From Glandiceps talaboti (lineage: Eukaryota > Hemichordata > Enteropneusta > Spengelidae): a DNA stretch of 64,000 bases. Below the pieces are notes generated by a model. That model did no database searches. It was given only the letters and a program-made list of their open reading frames with translations, and had not been told where the DNA came from. This document shows positions 10,494-21,966 of the stretch, piece after piece. The DNA is taken from contig NC_135568.1 of assembly GCF_964340395.1 (NCBI RefSeq), forward strand, positions 16,690,276-16,754,275. Direction: 5' to 3'. Position numbers and translations under genes: made by a program. The stretch's first letter is position 1, and each line of letters starts with the position of its first letter.

Positions 10494-13400
10494 TTAGAGA
10501 CTTATTTCAAGTTCACCTGAGTTGCTTACTCTACACAAGGCATTATTTACTGTCCACGTGTTTATGAATTGTTGCATGTGTTTGTTTAGGTGGTAAAACT
10601 GGAAGTCTGACTGTATCCTGGATTTTACACGACTTTCAAAGATATGAAGTGGGTCGGTGGAGAGATCATTGCTCTGACGTTTGTTACGTCGACTTAGATA
10701 GATTGCTATTTTTGCCGTAGAACACACAAATATGAAAATGTGAAAAGCTTTTTTCGAGTGAAACGCTTTAGAATTGTATGGTGGATTTAAAATCAGCCAG
10801 TAAGGGGGTATACGAAAATTTGTATCAGTGAGAAGACGTTTTGAGATCACTGTTACACGTTGTAAGATTGGCGTGTTCTGATTGCAATGATAAAATGTAT
10901 GGAGTAACGTATCCTTTTCTTTGCAGAAAGGGCAAGTGTCATTTGCACTAAACCCCATTTTGGCCATGACAGTACCAGTCATATATATACCATGAATAAT
11001 ACGCCACTGTACATCTCCATCACGTGATGACAAAGGGAAACTATAACATGCTTTGAAATTAGGCTTAGCAGTAGCAGGGATATTGAGTATATCGTGCCAG
11101 ATTGTGTCTGACTTTTCTGCCTGTCTAGTTAGATGTAACACCAATATCAAATACTTGTAGATAGCCCCCTTTTTAAATTTGTATAAAGGTAAATTTAAGT
11201 CATCTGAGTGATGTAGTTCATAGCTATAATTTACAACTTCGGTGACATAAGTTTCTCTTTTTGTGAAGTGAGATTCGATTTGGCGTTTCCAGTTATCTGG
11301 AATTGCCTTGAGGATGATTTCATAACTCAGTGTGGAAATGCGTTGTGAACGAATGTTGACTTTACTGTATATTTCCGTATCTCTTAACCAACGGTTTTCA
11401 TTTTCGTTGATTAAGTGTTTGATTTTGGTGATACCAGCCTGTATGAAGTGTTCCAGTCTGAATGGTTCTTTTCGGATGGGATGAGTTACTAACTTATTGC
11501 AAAATATCGGTTCGTTTAGGATATCGTATGTATTACTCTGGTCTATTTTTCTGATTTTATTGGTAACATTCCAACACTCGAGTAATTCCTTGTAAATGTC
11601 GGGTAGGTGATCTACCCTATTGTAATTGATTTCTGTGGTCAGTAGCTCTTTAGCATAACCTAGGGACCCCACATGTTTGAAATAGTGATCGACAAAAGCG
11701 AAAACACGGATGATCGTTATCAAGATACAGGTATCTTTGAAGAAACTGAAGTCTGAAAGCTTTTATTCGCGTTGGTAAGTGGACAAGGTTGTGTCCGCCT
11801 TTATCTGGAGGGAGGTACAACGTTTCCGCTGTAATCCAATGCCTGCCTTGCCAGAAGAAATTAAGAATTGAAGTTTGTATGAAGGAAACTGTTTCAGTCG
11901 GTGGACTGAGGCAATTGAAACGGTAAAGTAGTTTAGACGCGATGAGGTGGTTTACGATAAGCACCCGTGCTTTGTAAGACATGTTCGGAGCGTGGTATGA
12001 CCAGTATTCGAAGCTGTTTTGTATTTTAGTGACTAGTTCAGTCCAATTCCGATTTGTAAAGGCACTGGTATTACCTAAATAAACCCCTAACATTTTGAGA
12101 CCCATGTTGTTCCATTTTATGTTGAGTGGTTCGTCTGTTCGTTGAGGCCAACTACCTGTCCACAGTCCCTTTGATTTTTCAAAGTTTGTTTTGGCATTCG
12201 AGGCCTTTTCATAGATTTGTATCCATGACTGTATTTTCTCGAAGTCATCTGTGTGCGTCACCAGAAATTCGACGTCATCAGCATATGCTGTGAGATGACA
12301 TTTTTTCTCTGCACAACCAGGAAGGTGAAGACCATGGATGTTACTTTCATTTCTGATTTTGTGTAAGAGAGGTTCTATAGCTAAGACATAGAGCTGACCC
12401 GATAGCGAACAGCCTTGACGGATTCCCCTACCGAAGTTAATTGGTGATGTAAGTTTATCATTTACCCTAACTAAAGATTGGGCTTCAGTATATAGTAGCC
12501 TTATATAGTTTGTGAACCTGTCGCCGAATCCAAACGCTTTCAGAGTTTGTATAAGGTAGTTATGATTGACCCTGTCAAATGCTTTCTCTTGATCAATGGC
12601 TATGATCCCCAACGGTGACTTTGTTTCGTTAGCATGGTGGATACTGTCTCTAAGCACAGCGACATTGTCGTATATTTGGCGACCGGGAACACTACAACTT
12701 TGATCGTGATGTATGATTGAGCTTAAAACAGTACGAAGGCGGTACGATAAAGTTTTGGTTAGAATTTTGTAGTCGCTACAAAGTAAACTGACCGGTCGCC
12801 AAGCTTTTATCGATGTGGTGTCTCCAGATTTTGGTAGGAGGCTTACTACTGCACGTCTGCATGTTAGTGGTAACAAATTTTCATGGATCGAAGCTAGGAG
12901 TGTACTTCATGTACATCTCTTCCGAATGTTTGCCAAAACTTTTTATAAAATTCGTTCGGTAGACCGTCGATGCCGGGTGTGCGCCCGGTAGGCAAGTGTT
13001 TAACCGTGTTTGTGAGTTCTTCGAAATTGATATCTTCATCTAGGTTGTTTTTATCTGAGTCTGAGATTTGGGGAAGGTTACTTATAAGTTTAGAAGTGGC
13101 GTTGTCATCAGTAGGTCTTTGGAGCTGAATGATGTGTTTAAGTTTGCCATTGTAATTTTCAATTCTATTAAAGACAGAACATGGACAGTCTACCTGGCCT
13201 ATAGAGCTAAATCTCGCTCTGATTGCTGCACCCTTTGTTTCATGGTTGATAATGTCTTTCAGTTGATTCTTTTTCATATTGTAATTATGAATAACTGATG
13301 GATTTGAATCTAGAAGAGATTCCAGCTCGTGGATGTCCTTTTCTAGACTCAGTTTGACGTTTTTTCGTTCAATGTGTTTTTGATAACTATACTGTTGAGT

Positions 13401-14327
13401 TAGATGCTTAATTTTGAGTTTCCCTATATCCCACCAGAGTTGTATTTTCTCAAAATTAGTTTTTTCTTTCCGCCAACTGTTCCAAAAACATACAATTAAA
13501 TCGTTATAGTCTTCATCCTCTAAAATATCAATGTTCATGTTCCACACAGGGTTTTTAGTGTTAACAGCTTTCTGAAGTAATTTAATTTTAACTGCAGAAT
13601 GATCGCTAAAGGCAAGAGACGAGTTCAAAATTGTGCAAAAGCTAATCCGGTTTGATTGGTATTTATCAATGTAGATTTTGTCTAACCTGGCCCTGGTATT
13701 GTCTCTACTCCAGGTAAAATTCCGTTCATTGTTATGTTGATTACGCCATGTATCAATTAGTTTGTGTCGATGTAGAATGTCATCAAGCAGATGTGATGTA
13801 CGTATGTCTGGTTCATTACCTCCGTTTCGGTCCATGTCCGGTTCTGTTGTGCAATTAAAATCTCCCGCCAAGAATATGGGATCGTCATTTAGTCCACTGA
13901 GATGTCTTTTCAACACCTTGAAAAATCGCAAACGTTCAATACCGTTAGTAGGGGCATAGACGTCAATGATGTGAATTGTTTCATCGTTCATCTTTACCCG
14001 TGTGTGTAATAAATGTCCAGCTATTAAGTCATTTTTTTCAATTATATCCACTTTTGAGTTAGGTGAAAAGAGAAGTGCAATGCCTCCTTGTTTCGAATTT
14101 CTATGAGAAAAAATGATTTTGGATTTCCAAATTATCCGCCAAACTGATTCGTCTTGAAGTGTCGTATGTGTTTCTTGAAGCATGTAGAAATCAGCTGTTA
14201 CATCTCGTTTGAGGTATTCAAAAACTTGGTATCTTTTGAGAGTATCCCGGCACCCTCGAACATTTAGAGTTACACATGACAGGCTTGCCATCATGGCTAG
14301 GATGAGTATAATAAGGTTCTTATCCAT
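10494..14327 (-). pseudogene. ORF2 of LINE copy C (APE + RT + Cys-rich C-terminus), two frameshifts
   Basis: Endonuclease boxes: TLNVRGCRDTLKRYQVFEYL, LQETHTT, AGDFNCTTEP, ARLDKIYID, SDHSAVKI. RT boxes: AWRPVSLLCSDYKILTK, AIDQEKAFDRVNHNYL, GIRQGCSLSGQLYVLAIEP and YADD in HLTAYADDVEFLV (about 12270-12300). C-terminal zinc-type motif CPFCKEKDTLLHTFYHC (about 10890-10945). Frames change near 12890-12905 (after VHEV) and 11700-11706 (after DHPCF). The first Met at 14327 gives a hydrophobic leader; Mets at 14294/14291 align with the other copies. All catalytic boxes I can see are present, so the indels are the only obvious lesions. Confidence 0.9.
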
Positions 14328-14335
14328 GGTTAGTC

Positions 14336-15888
14336 TTAGGAGGAGGGTTTACCGTGTATTTTCAAGTGTTCTTTTATCTTTTTGTATATTTTGTAGGTTC
14401 TAACTTTTTGTGACACGGTTAAATTTTCTGTCTGTCTGTACTTGATCAGGTCACTTGCTAATTTCTTGAGATCGGGGCAGAATTCGGTACATCGTTGAAT
14501 GATTTTCTTTGAATGTAGGGTCTCTTGTAGGAAATTCTTTATTTCTGATGCATTAGTCAGTGATTGAGTATTTTCTGTTATTTGTGACAAGTCTGATGTC
14601 TCGGAGGAAATCGATTCCATTTCACATTCGTCTAGGTCATTATCTGCACTGTTGTTCTGTTCGATGATTTCTAATTCGGGTTGAGTTTCGTTGAGATCTA
14701 GTGAATTGTTACTCTTGTTTGGTTCACGAACGCTGTGATGGTTCTCAACGATATCGGATTGGGCCCAGTCGGACAGATCCGGAGAGATCCGAGGAATGAG
14801 TTCCGTGGATGGGTGATTTGGAGAAGGGGGAGTGAAGAAAGGAGAAGGAGGAAATGTGGAAGGAGGGGTTTGTTCTCTCTCTTCATCTGCAGTTGTTTCG
14901 TTTCCGTAATTTCCAACTTTGTCTTCCACACTGTTCCTGGTTTTCCCCTGTTTCGTTACCTGTTCTATTTGCATTTTGTTGTCATTCTCGTCTATGGACA
15001 CGTTATCATTTTCTGGTTTGTCTTCGGTATTTCTTTTGTCTGTTTTCACTCCGCTTTCTGTTTCTCCTGTTGTTGACACGTTGTCACCATTGGTAACCAT
15101 TTCTTCGATATCGCTGTCCTCTACAGGTGTAGTTTTTTTGTTTTGATTGGTTGTGTCAGCTTTGGTATTTTCGTTATCGGTTTCTCTTGTAATTTCACAG
15201 TTGTTTGTATTTAGTTCAGCTGTTCCAGGTCTATTGTTGTCTGTTGGTTCTTGAAGTTGAAGTTCATTTTGATTTTGTTCACCATTTCTCGGTTCATTAG
15301 TTTGGTCAGTGTTATTCATAGGACAGTTTCTCGTTATGTGTCCGAGTTTATGACATTTAAAGCATCTCATTTCGTCAGTGGAAATAAAGATACGATATGC
15401 TCGATCCTCGAATACAACTAGAAATGACCCATCTAGTTCGTCGGCTTGGTTGTTTGGTAGTATGAACAGCTGTCGACGAAAGGATTTTACATGTTTCAAC
15501 CGAGTGTCTTTGCATCCGAGTGGAATGGTTCTTACGTTTCCGACAATTTTACCTAATTTCCCCATCTCTTCGATAAGGACTTCGTTAGGGATAAACGGGG
15601 GACGCCCGATAGGATAATCTTAACTGCGGGTTTCACTAGGGGTTCCGTATGTATCCATTGCCCTTCGAAATCTAAGCCGTGGTTGCAGACTGTACTAACC
15701 CAACTTGAATCTGTCAAAAATATCATGACTGCTCCGTTTGCCCGAGAGGCAGCAATAACATTTTCAGGACCAGTAATTTCTGCTATTTCTTTAACATAAG
15801 TCTCAACACTTACGTTTCTTATCGACTCACACTTCAGTCCGTGTTTCCGTGTCATCCCATTGAACACCTGGCCTAGGGCGGTGGCCAT
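14336..15888 (-). pseudogene. ORF1 of LINE copy C, CCHC protein with one frameshift
   Basis: Starts at 15888 (AAGATGGCC) with MATALGQVFNGMTRKHGLKC, aligned to copies A and B. The frame breaks at a shortened G run (plus strand 15597-15601) inside the ILSGVPPFIPNEVL box: one missing C on the coding strand. The second part holds SFRRQLFIL, a zinc knuckle near residues 174-187 (CFKCHKLGHITRNC), an N/T/E-rich linker, TPPSTFPPSP near residue 338, and the helical C-terminal domain. ORF2 begins only 8 nt after its stop. Confidence 0.88.
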
Positions 15889-16065
15889 CTTGCCACGTCT
15901 ACCTTGGCAGGATCCAGTAAACCAAAATCCGAATTGTTCTACCAGTAGAGATTATAAAATAGTCCAACTTATGTAGCAATTGGTAGCAGATAAATTCAGT
16001 GCAAAAGTTCTTGACTGATGACTGCTGAAAGGTTTCTCTATCAAGAGAAAAACGTGACTTTTGAA

Positions 16066-16090
16066 GAGCGCCGCTACCCCACGTCTACAT
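16066..16090 (-). other. Conserved 5' terminus of copy C
   Basis: Element-strand TGTAGACGTGGGGTAGCGGC followed by GCTC, the same terminus as copies A and B with a few substitutions. Confidence 0.6.
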
Positions 16091-16091
16091 G

Positions 16092-16306
<215 letters not shown>

Positions 16307-19203
16307 TTTCAATTGAACTTTATTCGTCTTTGCCCTGATACATTGAAGTGCTAAATAAAATATTTACAAAGGAAATCAGCAGAGTACGAATGAAAGTATA
16401 AATTTAAAATCCAAATACATCGGTACGGCTAGACATGGAAAACATTAAATGAGACTTGCGTGTTTGGCGAGAACAAAGTTATGTACATCAGTGTTCAGCG
16501 ATACTATGCTTTCAAATGCATGAAGGGATTAGATTTCTATGTGTAGTTTTCCGTTTGATACGCGACAAATAGTGTTATTAATGCCCCACGTTGAAATAAA
16601 TACATCAAGTTCTTGTCTCAGTTTATAGTGTTCGAATTCGATGAAAAGCCTTGTCCGAATTCTTGTTTTAAATATTGCGAGCGGGTCGATCGGTGGTGTG
16701 TTACTGGTTCGGTTTCTTCTGGCGAGATGAATCGATAGTTTTGCTACCGATGTGATAAAGGTGAATAGATGTAGGGTTCTTTTGTTGGCGAAAGTGTTGT
16801 TTTTCTTGGCTGGTGGATTGATGATAAAACTTGCCGCGCTCATCGGAGTGGTCCCGGTGTTCGTTGTAAGGTTTGATGCAAGTTTGGTTACATAACTGAG
16901 CAAATGTTGGATGCGTTGACATTCCAGAAAAGCGTGGAAGAGAGAATCACTGGTTTCACAAAGTGGACAGTTTGAGTTGGGTCGAAATCCAGCATTATGG
17001 AGAAAAGTGCCTGTTGTGTAGGCTCCGTGGATAATTCGCCATTGCAGGTCTCCTTCTTTTTGTATTGTTGGTGGGTAGTAACAAGCCTTAAAGTTTGGTT
17101 TTGTTGAATCTGGTAAACTAAGAATGTCTCTCCAAACAGTGTCCAGTCTGATCGGTGATTTGTTGACATGTAGTACCATGATGAGGTATTTGTATATTGC
17201 TCCCTTTTCGAGTTTATAAAAGGCCAGATTAAGATCGACTGAGTGATGAAGTTCAAAAGTATAGTGCATATTTGCGTTGTTCTCGCTGGGTGTGTAGTTT
17301 ACTAGGTTGTTTCGAATAATGTCTTTCAATTTCGGAGGTATTGATTGCTGGGCGGTTTTGATTGTGAGGTCGAGGACGCGTTCAGATCGGATGTTCACCC
17401 TGTCCTTAAGGTCATTTGAGGTGAACCAGCGACGGTGATGAATGTCAATGAGGTCTCCTATTGTTGTGATACCGGCGTCTACGAAGTGGGTCAGTGAGTA
17501 AGGCGTTGAACGAGTTGGATGTGGTAACAGTTGGTTGTAGAAGAGTGGTTCTTGCAGAATTTGCGTCATATTTTCGGGTTCCCCTTTTCTTATCTTGCTT
17601 GTTGTGTTCCAGCAGTGTAGCAGCTCGCCGTAGAAAACGGGTAAGTGGGTTGTTTGACAGATGTTTCCAGTCGTAAGAAACAGCTGTTTTGTGTACTTTA
17701 GATTGTCCACTTTGCCGAGGAAATACTCCATAAACGAGAAACATGGATGAAGGTTGTCTTGGTATAGATACCTCTGGATATGACTAAGTCGTAGTGCGGT
17801 AAGGCGGGTTGCTAGGTTTACAAGTCCTTGGCCACCTTTATCGCAGGGAAGACATAAAGTTTCTAGCGGGATCCAATGTCGACCTTGCCATACAAAGCGA
17901 AGAAATAATGTTTGGAGGTAAGAAATGGTTGCTTTACTTGGAGTAGTACATGTCAGTCTGTGAATAAGTTTTGATGCGAAGATCTGGTTAATAATTAGAA
18001 CCCTGTCACGATACGACATACCTGGTGCATACGATGTCCACTTTTTAATTTTATTTTCAATGGTGCATGTTAATTCGGTCCAGTTCTTTTGGGTGTATTT
18101 TTCGTCGTTGCCCTGATGTACGCCAAGAAGTTTAAGTCCGTTTGTGTTCCATTTTAAACCAAGGGGGTTGTCAGTTCGATGTCGCCAGCTCCCTGCCCAT
18201 AATCCTTCCGATTTTTCGTAGTTTACTTTAGCGTTTGATGCTTGTTCATAGACAGACAGACATGTTTTCAGTTTAACGAAGTCTTCATCTTTGGTTTGAA
18301 ATATTTCGACATCGTCGGCATATGCTGAGAGGTATGACGTGTGTCTTGGAATTGTGGGTATTTTTTGTCCTGTAATGCGGCTAGTATTTCTTATTTTGTG
18401 GAGGAGTGGTTCGAGGGAGATGATGTATAACTGTCCTGAGAGGGAGCACCCTTGTCTTACTCCGCGTTTAATGTTCAAAGGGGCAGTTAATGTGTCGTTT
18501 ATGCGAATGAGGGACTGTATATCGGTGTACAATGTCTTGATGAAATTTATGAAACGTGTGCCAAAGCCAAATGATTCCAGGGTCTGTTGCAGGTAACCGT
18601 GATGAACTCTGTCGAATGCCTTTTCTTGATCAAGGGCAACGATTCCTAGTGAAGAATTAGTTTCATTTGCTAGGGATATACTGTCACGGAGTAGATGAAT
18701 ATTGTCAAAAATTGTTCGTTGTGGAATGGAGCATGTTTGATCTTCGTGCATAATTGTTGATAGTACAGTACGGAGTCGAATGGAGAGGGTTTTTGCTAGA
18801 ATCTTGTAATCGCTGCAAAGCAAACTTATTGGTCTCCAGTTTTTAACGTTCGAGTTATCTCCCGGTTTTGGGTGCAAACTTATGACCGCCTTTTTGCATG
18901 ATAGTGGAAGTTGGCCTGTTTCCATGGATTTGATGAAGACGCTGTGTAGATCTTTGCCTATGAGTGGCCAGAATGTTTTGTAGAAATCATTAGGCAGTCC
19001 ATCTATTCCTGGGGAGCGATCCGTTGATAATTGGGTGACTGCATATGTAAATTCTTCGTATGTAATTTCGTTGTCCAGGTATTTTCTATTGTCGTCGTTA
19101 AGTTGTGGTAAATTATTTAGAATGATTTCCTGAGATGTGTTATCAACTGGTTCTGACGTGTACAGTTTTTGATAAAAGTTGTAAATAATGTCACGAATTT
19201 CTT
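16307..19203 (-). mobile_element. LINE copy D, 5'-truncated (Tx1-like)
   Basis: A 2.9 kb 3' part of a fourth element of this type, minus strand. The 3' end has AATAAAG and the usual ...AAAAC/ACT junction at 16307. The 5' end is truncated inside ORF2 just before the RT domain and abuts (TAG)n directly at 19203/19204, as expected for incomplete reverse transcription during insertion into the repeat. Confidence 0.92.
16529..19203 (-). CDS. ORF2 fragment of LINE copy D: RT and C-terminal domain, open frame
   Basis: One continuous frame of about 890 codons, without a genuine start because the element is 5'-truncated; the first Met is at 18925. RT boxes: SPGIDGLPNDFYKTFW, NWRPISLLCSDYKILAK, ALDQEKAFDRVHHGYL, GVRQGCSLSGQLYIISLEP and YADD in YLSAYADDVEIFQ (about 18305-18335). 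The C-terminal zinc-type motif is CPLCETSDSLFHAFLEC. It is the least damaged ORF2 region in the array, suggesting a recent insertion. It cannot act alone, lacking the endonuclease and ORF1. Confidence 0.88.
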
Positions 19204-19251
<48 letters not shown>

Positions 19252-19262
19252 TAGTAGTAGTA
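19204..19262. repeat. (TAG)n microsatellite between LINE copies D and E
   Basis: About 59 bp of TAG with one TGG. It separates the truncated 5' end of D from the 3' end of E. Confidence 0.96.
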
Positions 19263-20159
19263 ATTCTACATAAAACGTTTATTTACTGATTCCTAAAAGT
19301 ACATTCAGAAATAAAAAAAAAACACCACGAAACCGATCAATGTAACGGAAGTGCAACGTTTCGAATTGTTCTGATTAAATCATACTCTTGTACTGGATAT
19401 TTGTAGAGTTCCAAGTTGTGGTTGTCATTGTTGCAGAGATCGAAGCTATCATAGTAGTAGGTAGGGAATGATCTAGAAAGGTTTTCAAAGAAGTATTTTT
19501 CTAATTCTTTTCTTATTTTCCGTGTCATTTTCTGGACAGTCACGATTGTGAGATCAAAGATTCTCATTTAATTACACTTTAGTTTATAAAAGTCATTGTT
19601 ATTATGCCCCTTTTCGTTCTCTCGTCTGTGAGATCCTTGATGTGAGTTACACCTCACCTACCAAGTGTTAAAGGTAGAATGTCTCTCGACGAATTGGGTG
19701 TAATATCAGTGACTTTTGAAACTCGAGATCATTTGATATATCTTTTGTCGAATGGGGCAATGCAATCGGTTTGCATCAATTTGTTGACAACTTGATATAT
19801 GTCTTGGAATTAGGAGGGATGTGATTGTGGTGATACTTTTGAATTTAATAGTATATGTTTAGTGTACTTAAGCTTAGGTTACCTTATCGATATATGTAAA
19901 ACAGAAATGCAGGTGCCTATATAGTCATTGTAAATGTATCCTCGCAATTAAAGTAAGGTACGCGTATAATCTGATGGAATGTAATCCAGATGGTAAGTGA
20001 TTTATACCAAAGCAAGTCCCCCCAAACCCCACCCCCGTTTTCAGGGAAGCAGATTTAATCTCTTCACATTAGCCAATGTTGACCTTGCCAAATGAATTTG
20101 TAAATTTGTGGTTTAATTTTGAAGACAAAAGTTGATTCATAATTTGTATACAACCATGT

Positions 20160-20166
20160 TATGACA
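20160..20166. repeat. Target-site duplication, left copy (TATGACA)
   Basis: The seven bases TATGACA occur directly before fragment F and again directly after its (TAC)n tail at 20849-20855. The flanks belong to copy E, whose homologue in copy B has TATGACA(T) once near 5922. Confidence 0.75.
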
Positions 20167-20848
20167 ATATGCCAATTGATCTAAAAAATGTAGAACGTAA
20201 ACTAAGAATTAATTTAGAGCAAGCTTGGTCAGAAACGGTGCATCATAAACCAAAATTAAGAACATATAGAATTTTCAAAACTAGTTACGGTGTTGAACCC
20301 TATGTGTCCATGAATTTATCACGAAGTCAACGTTCTTTCATGGCTCAGTTCAGATCAGGTGTATTGCCCCTTCGTATAGAAACTGGACGATTCAGAGGGG
20401 AACCGATATCTGAAAGAGTTTGCACCCTCTGCCATGACGATGTCGTCGAAAATGAAGTTCATTTTCTTTTGCACTGTAGTTTTTACAATGACCTTCGGGT
20501 TTCTTTTTTTGATTTTGGAGATGAGTACACTGACTTACCTGAAAACGAAAAACTAAGGTACTTGGTAGCAAGAAAAGTGCGGAAAATGACAAGATTTATC
20601 GAGAAAGCATTTTTAAGGAGAAGGGACAACTTGTACATTAATTCATAACTCATATTTTTGCCTTGTAAATGATATTTTCATTATTGTAAAAAAGCTCCTC
20701 AATCTGTTCTAATTATGTTTTATTTCACTTTAGGTGACATATAAGCCTATTTGGCTGGGAGGTTGTGTAATGTAAATTGTTTTTGTTTTTTTGCGGTAGT
20801 CTGTTTACCTCATGTCACTATAATAAATGATTCTATTACTACTACTAC
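20167..20848 (+). mobile_element. LINE fragment F, 5'-truncated, nested inside copy E
   Basis: A 682-bp 3' end of a different LINE on the plus strand. It consists of the last part of an RT ORF, a ~190 bp 3' UTR with AATAAA at about 20822-20827, and the tail ATTCTATTACTACTACTAC. The 7-bp TATGACA duplication flanks it. It splits copy E, so it is younger than E. Confidence 0.8.
20169..20648 (+). pseudogene. C-terminal part of a LINE reverse transcriptase protein (fragment F)
   Basis: A 159-codon frame beginning inside the original ORF because of 5' truncation. It shows the C-terminal zinc-type motif CTLC...ENEVHFLLHC followed by a basic C-terminus, and upstream FRSGVLPLRIETGRF. This C-terminal style differs from copies A-E and is seen in CR1/L2-like RTs; the exact clade cannot be fixed from the fragment. 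Confidence 0.7.
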
Positions 20849-20855
20849 TATGACA
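20849..20855. repeat. Target-site duplication, right copy (TATGACA)
   Basis: Right partner of 20160-20166, immediately after the (TAC)n tail of fragment F. After it the copy E sequence continues (GGCAAAGATACATTTAGTC), matching copy B after the same string. Confidence 0.75.
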
Positions 20856-21506
20856 TGGCAAAGATACATTTAGTCAACCATTCAATCATTGTTTTCGATA
20901 TTGTAGGCAATATAATACAATTGTGAATATCTATTAGCTAGATGAGTTCCCGAGGTATATTTTCCGTCCCTCATTTTTCCAGTTTAACCAAATTAATGAG
21001 ACGTTGTGGTTTTCAAAACTCCCACTCGACAACCCTTTAGGTTTCAAAATGTTGACTTTTGCATTTTCATCTTATTCAAACAACTTTGCCCATTTATTAG
21101 ATTTTGTAAACTTTTGTTAAATTTACTCTGTGTAACAAGGAAATCTAAGTCAGCAGCAAAGTTGATAAATGTACATTGAGCTCTCTATCTGTTGGGGAGA
21201 TGGCGTGTTTTTATTTCGTTGCAAGTGTGGACTTTGCGGAGAAAAGGTTATATTATAACGACAAGTAGTTGGCCTGATAAATAGTAACTGTCATATCGTC
21301 TCAAACAGTAGTAGTAGCATTTCCATAGCTTTCAGGACTTTCTAACAGGGAAGAACAATATACTCGCTTGTATCTTGAGGTATCATCGGGGGAATCTTAG
21401 CGTCAAACACCGAAATAAATGGGGAGATATAGATATACACTTAACCCAATTTATTGAATACGGCAATGCAGGACATCTTAACATCATAAACTATCTAAAA
21501 TCTAGG

Positions 21507-21704
21507 TACATACATACATACATACGTATGTATGTATGTATGTATGTATGTATGTATGTATGTATGTACGTACGTACGTACGTATGTATGTATGTATGTA
21601 TGTATGTATGTATGTACGTACGTACGTACGTATGTATGTATGTATGTATGTATGTATGTATGTATGTATGTATGTATTTATTATTTATTTATTTATCTAT
21701 TTAT
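21507..21704. repeat. (TATG)n/(TACG)n microsatellite with (TTTA)n edge
   Basis: About 170 bp of TATG units with two blocks of TACG, preceded by a short (TACA) run so that the left end is self-complementary, and followed by TTTA units. It abuts the 3' end of LINE G, being (CATA)n on that element's strand. Open frames through it (Y/M/V/C-rich) are artefacts. Confidence 0.97.
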
Positions 21705-21966
21705 TAATACTGACATCCAACAGGCAGAGCCCAATAACTGGATGCAGTCAATCAAAATGTACAGACTAAATGAACTTGACATGATAAAAAACTAAGAAAG
21801 GAAAGAGAACAAAGAAAAACACGCAACATATCAAAAAACGAAACAACCGCCTGACAGACATCATATACATTCAACAACGACAGGCTTATCAGCAAGAGAT
21901 AAAAGAACAGTGGATACTTGGGTTTTTAAAAACACAAAAACTAGAGAACAGATCAACATCCAAACT

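Larger units (their letters stand above)
10262..16091 (-). mobile_element. LINE copy C, full length (Tx1-like, (CTA)n-inserted)
   Basis: A 5.8 kb element with both ends in (TAG)n, holding the same parts as copy B. The 3' UTR is ~230 bp, with AATAAAG shortly before the 3' junction and an AAAAC end on the element strand. ORF1 has one frameshift and ORF2 two. The endonuclease region resembles that of copy A more than that of copy B. Confidence 0.93.
19263..21306 (-). mobile_element. LINE copy E, decayed and 5'-truncated, interrupted by LINE fragment F
   Basis: A degraded fifth element. Its 3' end has AATAAAC near 19280 and finishes ...GAATTACTACTAC on the element strand. Residual ORF2 C-terminal sequence at 19337-19567 (IFDLTIVTVQKM, YYYDSFDL, LELYKY) aligns with copy B around KRILDLTIETIHKA and TYYSFDI. 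On the other side of fragment F the copy resumes: 20856-21300 matches copy B 5920-6360 at DNA level, including the remnant of the AYADD region near 21150 and a GTTGGCCTGA string near 21270. It ends at a short AGTAGTAG run at 21306-21317, apparently a remnant of the same target. Stops and indels are dense. Confidence 0.75.

Noticed and set aside
16701-17744. Minus-strand frames of 73-122 codons inside copy D
   Set aside because: Out-of-frame shadows of the intact RT frame.
21375-21795. Y/M/V/C- or T/Y/I/H-rich frames in (TATG)n tracts (also 25925, 36391, 40663, 49207, 54230, 56667)
   Set aside because: A four-base repeat without stops is open in all frames; artefacts.
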